Assembly: GCA_050256015.1 (NCBI GenBank)
Contig: JBFWIL010000189.1
Span: forward strand, 1 to 5,148
DNA: 5,148 nucleotides
Reading direction: 5' to 3'
Source: JBFWIL01 sp050256015
Lineage (GTDB): Bacteria; Bacteroidota; Bacteroidia; Bacteroidales; Prolixibacteraceae
Under the pieces are notes generated by a model, which saw nothing but the letters and a program-made list of their open reading frames with translations, had not been told where the DNA came from and did not search any database. Positions 1 to 5,148 of this stretch are shown piece by piece (positions within the stretch are counted from its first letter, which is position 1; every line of letters starts with the position of its first letter). The translations under genes were made by a program, and so were the position numbers.

Positions 1-350
1 GTCATTTGGAAGCGCGTTATCTAAGCTCTGAATCGGTTCCTAAGAAAGGAGAGCAGGTGATTTTGAGAAGGAATTCCAATCTGAGCACGGGGGGAGACAG
101 CATTGATGTGACCGATGAGTTACCTGCCTGTTACGGGGAAGTGGCTGTCAGAGCCGCCCGGGCCGCAGGACTGAGAATTGCGGGAGTAGATCTCATTATC
201 CGGGATCCGGGAACGGATCCCGGCCCGGATAATTATATTGTGGTGGAGCTGAATGCTCCGGCCATGTTGTCGATGCACGATTTTCCCTACATGGGAAAAA
301 ACAGGCATGTAGAACGCTTTGTGCTGGATGCCATCCTGAATTCTAAATAA
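1..350 (+). CDS. ATP-grasp ligase, C-terminal part, glutathione synthetase-like (GshF/GshAB type), 5'-truncated
   Basis: Only the last 115 codons are present (first full codon at base 3, stop TAA at 348-350); the gene begins before the window. Seen: the motif RRNSNLSTGGDSIDVTDE, then GLRIAGVDLIIRD, then VVELNAPAMLSMHDFPYMGKNR. These match the end of an ATP-grasp fold. The Glu and Asn of the ELN triplet (codons at 246 and 252) are the expected metal/ATP-binding pair. Known: the NSN-STGGDSID block and the PY-GK-R ending are typical of the glutathione synthetase domain of bifunctional GshF; cyanophycin synthetases share the fold but usually have a different STG block. Inferred: it adds glycine to gamma-glutamylcysteine in the cytoplasm, supported by gshA starting 7 bp downstream. 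Whether an N-terminal ligase domain is fused upstream cannot be seen, though a separate gshA makes a stand-alone ATP-grasp more likely. A cyanophycin synthetase-like or other amino-acid ligase remains possible. A TTG at base 6 is not a credible start. Confidence 0.82.
   Translation, partial: HLEARYLSSESVPKKGEQVILRRNSNLSTGGDSIDVTDELPACYGEVAVRAARAAGLRIAGVDLIIRDPGTDPGPDNYIVVELNAPAMLSMHDFPYMGKNRHVERFVLDAILNSK
195..233. repeat. Nested inverted repeat / hairpin with GGAA loop inside the ATP-grasp gene
   Basis: Bases 200-209 (CCGGGATCCG) are the exact reverse complement of 214-223 (CGGATCCCGG), separated by the four bases GGAA. This gives a perfect 10-bp stem with a GNRA-type tetraloop. A second, overlapping inverted repeat pairs ATTATCCGG at 195-203 with CCGGATAAT at 225-233, so the stem can extend outward with a small bulge. 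The segment encodes a short Asp-Pro-Gly repeat (DPGTDPGPD) in a loop before the metal-binding strand. It may simply reflect duplication of DPG codons; there is no U-run after it, so it is not an intrinsic terminator. Confidence 0.7.
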
Positions 351-357
351 TGCATGC

Positions 358-1740
358 ATGTCGGAAAATCAAAAAGATAAAGAAATTGTTTCCCGGGAAC
401 AGCTGGTGGACTATTTTGAGCAGGGATGCAAACCCCCTGATATATGGGGCATTGGAACCGAACATGAAAAATTTCTTTACCGGGCCGCTGATATGAAACG
501 ACTCGGTTACGATACGGAACCCGGTATCCTGGGCATCCTTAAGCATATGCGTAAAAACCGCTGGCAAGCCGTTTGGGAGTCAGGTAAGCTGATAGGCCTG
601 AGCAGGAGGGGAGCGTCCATCTCGTTGGAGCCAGGGGGACAGTTTGAACTCTCGGGGCGGAATTTCCGGACCGTGCACGATACGTTTCGGGAAACGCTCG
701 GTCATTTTGAAGAGCTGAAAAAAATCTGTTCGCATTTCGGGGTGTTCAGCCTGCCGCTGGGGTTTGATCCTGTCGGACGGAAAGAGGAGATGCCGTGGAT
801 GCCCAAGCGTCGTTATGCGCTGATGCGGACTTATATGCCTTTGAAAGGGGCATTCGGACTGGATATGATGACCCGGACGGCTACCATTCAGGTAAATCTG
901 GATTATGGCAGTGAGTCTGATATGGTTCGGAAAATGCGGGTAGCCCAGGGATTGCAACCGGTCGTTACGGCTCTTTTTGCCAATTCTCCTTTCTCGGAGG
1001 GAAAACCCAACGGTTACCTGAGCTACCGGGCCCGGGTGTGGGAGGATACTGATCCAGAGCGCTGCGGGTTCCTGCCTTTTGTGTTTGAACCGGACTTCGG
1101 TTTTGAACGGTGGACCGATTACCTGCTGGATGTTCCCATGTATTTTATTTTGCGCGATGGCCGTTACCTGCCTGCCGGCAATATGAGCTTCCGCGAGTTT
1201 ATGAAGGGTAAACATGCCCTGAAACCGATTCTGGGCGACTGGGAAACCCATGTATCGACCGTCTTCCCGGATGTGCGGCTGAAACGCTTTCTGGAGATGC
1301 GGGGGGCTGATGGCAGTTGCGTGCATCACATTGCAGCCCTGGCAGCCCTGTGGGTGGGACTGCTGTACGATGAGGAGAGCCTGGCGCAGGCTCTGGAACT
1401 TGTCAGGGGGTGGACGGTGGAGGACCTGCTGAATGTCCGGGCCCGTGTGCCGAGGGCGGGCCTGCAGACCCGGGCCGGAAACATTAACCTGCTGGAAACA
1501 GCTCGCCGGGTTATCCGGCTGGCAGATGACGGGCTGACCCGCAGGGCCGGTGAACTGGGAATTGAGAGTGAGGGCTGTTACCTGGAGCCGTTATGCATCA
1601 TTGCGGAAACCGGTCAGACCCAGGCAGAAAAGCTTCTGCAGGATTATAAGGAAAGATGGAAGGGCGATCTGTTCGGGCTGTTGCGAAGCAGACCCGGGCC
1701 TGCAGACCCCTGTCCTTTCCGTGAATCGAATAATTGCTAG
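358..1740 (+). CDS. gshA: Glutamate-cysteine ligase, plant/alphaproteobacterial type
   Basis: 460 aa, complete. It catalyses the ATP-dependent joining of the glutamate side-chain carboxyl to cysteine, giving gamma-glutamylcysteine, the first step of glutathione synthesis (EC 6.3.2.2), in the cytoplasm. Seen: GTEHEKF at residues 33-39, SLEPGGQFELSG at 89-100, MPKRRYALMRTYMP at 148-161, GLDMMTRTATIQVNLD at 167-182, ALFANSPFSEGKPNG at 205-219, FEPDFGFERW at 243-252, LDVPMYF at 257-263, VRLKRFLEMRGADG at 306-319 and LWVGLLYD at 331-338. These follow the plant and alphaproteobacterial enzymes along their whole length (GCS2 fold), unlike the enterobacterial GshA group. The C-terminal end beyond about residue 441 (RSRPGPADPCPF...) is a poorly conserved tail. 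The ATG at 358 is the in-frame start 7 bp after the preceding stop; the ATGs at 350 and 354 are out of frame. No Shine-Dalgarno is evident, so translation may depend on coupling to the upstream gene. The next gene starts 1 bp after its stop. Confidence 0.95.
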   Translation: MSENQKDKEIVSREQLVDYFEQGCKPPDIWGIGTEHEKFLYRAADMKRLGYDTEPGILGILKHMRKNRWQAVWESGKLIGLSRRGASISLEPGGQFELSGRNFRTVHDTFRETLGHFEELKKICSHFGVFSLPLGFDPVGRKEEMPWMPKRRYALMRTYMPLKGAFGLDMMTRTATIQVNLDYGSESDMVRKMRVAQGLQPVVTALFANSPFSEGKPNGYLSYRARVWEDTDPERCGFLPFVFEPDFGFERWTDYLLDVPMYFILRDGRYLPAGNMSFREFMKGKHALKPILGDWETHVSTVFPDVRLKRFLEMRGADGSCVHHIAALAALWVGLLYDEESLAQALELVRGWTVEDLLNVRARVPRAGLQTRAGNINLLETARRVIRLADDGLTRRAGELGIESEGCYLEPLCIIAETGQTQAEKLLQDYKERWKGDLFGLLRSRPGPADPCPFRESNNC

Positions 1741-1741
1741 C

Positions 1742-3523
1742 ATGTTGTCGCGATTCCGTTTTCTTTTTGCCTATATGCACCGGTATCGATGGTGGTATAC
1801 CGGGGGAATCCTTTTTCTCTGGCTAACCATCTGGGTTTCGGTGACCATTCCGGGGCACATTCAGCAGGGCATCGATCTTATCGGGCAGGGGCAGGAAGGG
1901 TTGAGGCGTGCCTTTGGGGAACAGGTGCTGACCATCCTCGTGCTGGCCTTGTTGCTGATCCTGTTCCGGACGCTCTCCCGGGTGTTGGTCTTTATTCCCG
2001 GAAGGCTTATCGAAAAAAGGCTGAAGGGCGATATGTTCCGGAAACTCAGTTCTTTTGGCAAAGATTATTATGAACAGAATGCAACCGGGAACATCATTTC
2101 CCGGATCAACAATGATATTGGCGGGGTCCGCATGATTACGGGCTTCGGAGTACTGCAGACAGGGAATATTCTGCTGGCCCTTTCGCTTACACCGTATAAG
2201 ATGTGGGTGCTTTCACCTGCCCTGACCCTCTGGTGTGTGCTGCCCATGGTGCTTATCTTTGCAGTGGTGCGGGTGGGACTGGTCATCATGGTGAAGAACA
2301 CCCGGAGACGGATGGATTGTCTGCAGCGGCTTTCGGGCCTGACGATTTCCTTTCTTTCGGGCAACAGTATCATCAAAAGCTACAATATGCACCAATGGGC
2401 GGAAGACCGGCTTCAGGAGGAGAATGTCTCTTTGTTCGGCTATACCCTTAAAATAGCCTGGATTCGTTCGTTTATTCTGCCTCTGCTGACTAATCTGGAG
2501 CAGGTGCTGAAAATAGTGGTTCTGTTTGTAGGGGGCATGTATGTGATTAACGGTGAGTTTACCATTGGCGAGCTGACCGGTTACCTGGCTTACACGGCCT
2601 TGCTGGCCCAGCCTATTATGGGGCTTGGCTGGCTGCTTACCGTTTTGCAGCAGGGCTTCGTGGGCATCGATAGTCTGCAGTCTATTAGCGGTAGAGAGGG
2701 AGTCGATGATCAGCGTGAGCCGCTTCCGCCCGGGCAGCAGGAAACACTGTTCAGCGAAGGGATTTGTCTGGATAAACTCAGCTACACGTATCCGGATGCC
2801 GAAACCCCCGTGCTTAAGGCTATCTCTTTTGCTATCCGGCCGGGTCAGGTGGTGGGGATCACAGGTCCGGTGGGTTCGGGGAAAAGCACGCTGGTGAACT
2901 GCCTGAACGGATACCTCAGACCGGATGCGGGACAGTTGTTTTTTGGGCGGAGGGATGCTGCAGAAATACGGGCCGGCGATATCCGGGCTGCTGTCCGGAC
3001 GGTGAGTCAGGAGGTTTTCCTTTTTTCCGATACCATTGAAAACAACGTCGCGTTTGGTTCGTCTGCTTCCTATGAACGAAACAGTCTGAAAGAGGTCCTT
3101 TATAAAAGTGCCTTTGCCGACGATCTGACCCGGCTGCCTGCCGGGGAGAAGACGCTGGTCGGGGAAAAGGGGATTATGCTTAGCGGTGGACAGAAACAGC
3201 GGATAAGTCTGGCGCGTGCTCTTTACACGCCCTGTGAACTGCTTGTTCTTGATGATGTCTTTTCGGCGGTGGATACCGATACCGAGCGGTTCCTGATCAG
3301 TCATATTTTTGACCGGAATCCGGCTCAAAGCCTGCTAGTGGTGTCTAACCGGATCAGCGTTCTGGAAAAGACGGATTTTACCCTTGTACTGGAGGGAGGG
3401 CGTGTAACGGCTGCAGGAACCCATCAGGAACTGTTGAAAACATCTGCTTTTTACCGGGAGACGCTCTTCTTGCAACAAAACCGGCAGAGAAAACGGGATA
3501 AGAAGAAGGGGGGGCGGGTATGA
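1742..3523 (+). CDS. ABC exporter half-transporter with degenerate ATPase site (MdlA-like, TMD-NBD)
   Basis: 593 aa, complete. An inner-membrane half-transporter of the type IV (MsbA/MdlAB-like) exporter group. Six membrane helices are visible at about 19-38, 61-85, 134-152, 156-183, 243-270 and 276-301, with the usual cytoplasmic YYEQNATGNIISRINND segment near 109-125. The ATPase domain starts near 340: A-loop Tyr350, Walker A GPVGSGKST 375-383, Q-loop Gln423, X-loop TLVGEKG 471-477, signature LSGGQ 480-484, Walker B LLVLD 500-504, D-loop SAVD 508-511. Two catalytic positions are changed: Asp505 stands where the catalytic Glu is expected, and Asn536 (VVSNRIS) where the switch His is expected. 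This marks the degenerate half of a heterodimer; the partner is the next gene, which overlaps it by 4 bp. The start at 1742 was chosen because similarity and the first hydrophobic segment begin there. An in-frame ATG at 1550 would add 64 residues without family features, lying wholly inside gshA. The C-terminus is strongly basic (RQRKRDKKKGGR). Substrate unknown; a thiol or glutathione-related compound is inferred from position only. Confidence 0.92.
   Translation: MLSRFRFLFAYMHRYRWWYTGGILFLWLTIWVSVTIPGHIQQGIDLIGQGQEGLRRAFGEQVLTILVLALLLILFRTLSRVLVFIPGRLIEKRLKGDMFRKLSSFGKDYYEQNATGNIISRINNDIGGVRMITGFGVLQTGNILLALSLTPYKMWVLSPALTLWCVLPMVLIFAVVRVGLVIMVKNTRRRMDCLQRLSGLTISFLSGNSIIKSYNMHQWAEDRLQEENVSLFGYTLKIAWIRSFILPLLTNLEQVLKIVVLFVGGMYVINGEFTIGELTGYLAYTALLAQPIMGLGWLLTVLQQGFVGIDSLQSISGREGVDDQREPLPPGQQETLFSEGICLDKLSYTYPDAETPVLKAISFAIRPGQVVGITGPVGSGKSTLVNCLNGYLRPDAGQLFFGRRDAAEIRAGDIRAAVRTVSQEVFLFSDTIENNVAFGSSASYERNSLKEVLYKSAFADDLTRLPAGEKTLVGEKGIMLSGGQKQRISLARALYTPCELLVLDDVFSAVDTDTERFLISHIFDRNPAQSLLVVSNRISVLEKTDFTLVLEGGRVTAAGTHQELLKTSAFYRETLFLQQNRQRKRDKKKGGRV
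3505..3523 (+). promoter_or_regulatory. Possible ribosome-binding purine tract and ATGA translational-coupling junction
   Basis: GAAGG at 3505-3509, followed by more G, lies about 10 bases before the ATG at 3520. It is the only junction in the window with anything resembling a Shine-Dalgarno sequence. The ATG of the second ABC gene overlaps the TGA stop of the first (ATGA, 3520-3523), the classical layout for coupled translation of two subunits needed in equal amounts. The purine tract is also coding sequence, so its role as a binding site is uncertain. Confidence 0.35.
3508..3514 (+). repeat. Homopolymeric G7 tract just before the ABC1/ABC2 junction
   Basis: Seven consecutive G at 3508-3514, within the last codons of the first ABC gene. 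In that gene's frame they fall as G GGG GGG, which fits the pattern of a -1 slippery heptamer. A shift of -1 here continues GCG GGT ATG with no stop, directly into the second ABC gene. The tract may equally be the by-product of a Lys-Lys-Gly-Gly coding tail. Confidence 0.6.
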
Positions 3524-5148
3524 AAATCCGGATGAAAGGGAAAGACTTTGCGCTTATCCGCCGTTTTGCCCGTTATTTGAATCCGCATAAGAAATGGCTT
3601 TATATCAGCTTGTCTTCCATACCGGTGACCACCGGGGCCGGTATTGCTTTTTTGTGGCTGGTGGAGCACCTGATTGATAAGCAGATTACTTCAGGAAATG
3701 TGGACGGACTGAAGACAGACGCCCTGCTACTGGTACTGGTGCTTGCCGTAAACCTGCTGTTCGACGGGCTGTACAGCTATGCTTTTGCCCGGGCCGGAGG
3801 GCGGGCCATTGTGGATATGCGGAAAGAGCTTTTCGGCCGGACCATCCGTTTTCCGCTGTCTTATTTTGACAAACATCCGATCGGGGTGACGCTTTCGCGG
3901 CTCACCAGCGACATGGAATCGGTTTCCGAATCTTTTGGCGCGGGGATCCTCGGGTTGCTGTCGGACAGCATCCGGACCCTGGCGTTGCTGGGGTACCTGT
4001 TTTTTCTGAACTGGCGACTGAGCCTAGTGTTGATGCTGGTGGTCCCGCTGATCGTGCTGGTAATACGGTTCCTGAGACTCAAGATCCGCCAGGCCTACAA
4101 CGATTCGCGCAGCAGCCTGGCCCGTTCGGCAGCTTACCTGCAGGAAGCCTTGAGCGGGATGAAGACCATTCAGCTGTATGCTGCCGAGGAAGAGGCTTTC
4201 CGAAAGTATGACGGACTGAACCGGCAATACTGCAATGCCCAGAACCATTCGAATGTCTATGATTCCGCTCTCTTTTCCATTGTGGAAGGGGTCACTTCCG
4301 TAGCTACGGCCCTGGTGCTTTGGTACGGGGCGGTGCAGGTCTGGGATTATGGGTTCACCATAGGAGTGCTGATTGTTTTTGTAACCACCTTGGGCCAGTT
4401 GTTTGTGCCGGTTCGTCATTTTGCCCAGCAGATTTCCACCATCCAGCGGGCCCTGTCGGCACTGGAGCATATCAGTGCCCTGGCCGAGCAGGAAACGGAG
4501 GAAGAGTTGCAGGCAGACTGCCTGGCTGCCGTTGCCGAAGTGCCGCAGGGAGCTTCCCCCGATTCTTCGCGGCTGCAGGAGATTGAATTTCGGAACGTGT
4601 CTTTTCGTTATTCGGACGATGCTCCTGACGTATTGAAAGATGTCAGTTTCAGGCTCAGGAGAGGAGACCGGCTGGCTCTGGTGGGTGCCACCGGATCGGG
4701 CAAGTCTACCATTATCCGGCTGCTGACCGGAATGTATACGGGATACAGGGGTTCCATTACCCTTAACGGCCGGGAACTGCGTAAGGTCCCGCTGGAAACT
4801 GTCCGTAAAACTATGTCGGTGATGCAGCAGGATATTTTTATGTTTAACGATACGGTAGGATTCAATATCGGACTGGGCAGGGATGGTGTCGGGTTTGAAG
4901 AGGTGCGTGAGGCTGCGTCTTTTGTCTTTGCCGGTCATTTTATCAGCCGGCTGCCGGGTGGATACGATTATGAGATTCAGGGCAACGGGGATAATCTGTC
5001 GAAGGGACAGACACAGCTGATTTCCTTTGCGCGGGCCATTTGTAGCAGGCGGGAGCTGATTATTCTGGATGAGGCAACCAGTGCGGTAGATTCACTGACC
5101 GAACAGTATATACAGCTGGCCATCGAGAATATCTTTGCTTCGCGTACG
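3520..5148 (+). CDS. ABC exporter half-transporter with competent Walker B and altered signature (MdlB-like, TMD-NBD), 3'-truncated
   Basis: 543 codons are present without a stop; the window ends soon after Walker B. Relatives such as MdlB are about 590 aa, so roughly 50 residues including the switch-His region are missing. Inner-membrane type IV exporter subunit. Six membrane helices lie at about 26-48, 68-90, 142-162, 166-185, 249-272 and 278-296, with the YFDKHPIGVTLSRLTSD segment at 115-131. ATPase domain: A-loop Tyr364, Walker A GATGSGKST 389-397, Q-loop Gln437, signature LSKGQ 493-497 (Lys for the first Gly of LSGGQ), Walker B LIILDE 513-518 with the catalytic Glu518, then SAVD 521-524. 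The X-loop reads EIQGNGD, without the usual Glu. The ATG at 3520 overlaps the preceding stop and precedes a basic N-terminus and the first helix, as expected. The linker from about 322 to 352 is Glu/Ala/Gln-rich and longer than in MdlB. Inferred: obligate partner of the upstream half-transporter, supplying the hydrolysing site. Substrate unknown. Confidence 0.93.
   Translation, partial: MKIRMKGKDFALIRRFARYLNPHKKWLYISLSSIPVTTGAGIAFLWLVEHLIDKQITSGNVDGLKTDALLLVLVLAVNLLFDGLYSYAFARAGGRAIVDMRKELFGRTIRFPLSYFDKHPIGVTLSRLTSDMESVSESFGAGILGLLSDSIRTLALLGYLFFLNWRLSLVLMLVVPLIVLVIRFLRLKIRQAYNDSRSSLARSAAYLQEALSGMKTIQLYAAEEEAFRKYDGLNRQYCNAQNHSNVYDSALFSIVEGVTSVATALVLWYGAVQVWDYGFTIGVLIVFVTTLGQLFVPVRHFAQQISTIQRALSALEHISALAEQETEEELQADCLAAVAEVPQGASPDSSRLQEIEFRNVSFRYSDDAPDVLKDVSFRLRRGDRLALVGATGSGKSTIIRLLTGMYTGYRGSITLNGRELRKVPLETVRKTMSVMQQDIFMFNDTVGFNIGLGRDGVGFEEVREAASFVFAGHFISRLPGGYDYEIQGNGDNLSKGQTQLISFARAICSRRELIILDEATSAVDSLTEQYIQLAIENIFASRT

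Noticed and set aside
195..233. The hairpin in gene 1 as an intrinsic terminator
   Set aside because: It is in the middle of an open coding frame and is not followed by a T-run.
351..358. TGCATGCA palindrome at the gene 1/gshA junction as an operator
   Set aside because: An 8-bp palindrome partly made by the start codon itself, in a 7-bp gap, is too short to claim as a regulatory site.
580..1329. Long antisense open frame (249 codons) opposite gshA
   Set aside because: It lies entirely opposite a strongly conserved enzyme and its translation shows no recognisable domain; such frames are common in GC-rich coding DNA.
1550..1741. A 64-codon upstream extension of the first ABC gene, starting at an in-frame ATG inside gshA
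   Set aside because: The added residues are rich in Arg and Cys, show no membrane or exporter features and are out-of-frame gshA coding sequence. The ATG at 1742 sits 1 bp after the gshA stop, where family similarity begins.
2213..3328. Long antisense open frame (371 codons) opposite the first ABC gene
   Set aside because: Its composition is His/Arg/Gln/Pro-rich without domain motifs, the usual look of a reverse-strand shadow, and the + strand carries every ABC motif in order.
4024..4938. Long antisense open frame (304 codons) opposite the second ABC gene
   Set aside because: It is the mirror of a clear transporter coding region, has low-information composition, no recognisable domain and no plausible own promoter.

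Overview
The window is a single, densely packed stretch of co-directional genes on the + strand, with both ends cut inside a gene. In order it holds: (1) the C-terminal end of an ATP-grasp ligase resembling the glutathione-synthesising domain of bifunctional GshF/GshAB; (2) a complete glutamate-cysteine ligase of the plant/alphaproteobacterial type (gshA); (3) a complete ABC exporter half-transporter (transmembrane domain plus ATPase); (4) a second half-transporter that lacks its last few dozen residues because the window ends. The junctions are 7 bp, 1 bp and a 4-bp ATGA overlap, so this reads as one operon. I see no promoter, terminator, RNA gene, CRISPR array or mobile element, and no gene-free stretch longer than about 10 bases.

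Functionally, genes 1 and 2 together would make glutathione: gene 2 joins glutamate and cysteine, and gene 1 probably adds glycine to gamma-glutamylcysteine. The ABC genes are best read as the two halves of one heterodimeric type IV exporter. The first half has a degenerate ATPase centre (Asp for the catalytic Glu, Asn for the switch His) but a normal LSGGQ signature. The second has a normal catalytic Glu but an altered signature (LSKGQ) and an altered X-loop. Together these give one competent and one degenerate ATP site, the arrangement known from TM287/288-type exporters. Placement right behind the glutathione genes suggests, but does not prove, that the exporter handles glutathione, a precursor, a conjugate or another thiol.

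Organism: the genome is moderately GC-rich and compact. There is no clear Shine-Dalgarno sequence before genes 2 and 3. Weak or absent Shine-Dalgarno sites plus moderate GC would suit Bacteroidota, but this is a low-confidence guess. The plant/alphaproteobacterial type ligase beside a GshF-like ATP-grasp suggests that the glutathione pathway here was assembled from separate lineages, possibly by horizontal transfer.

Smaller observations include a near-perfect hairpin with a GGAA loop inside gene 1, and a run of seven G at the end of the first ABC gene. A -1 shift at that run would read straight into the second ABC gene.
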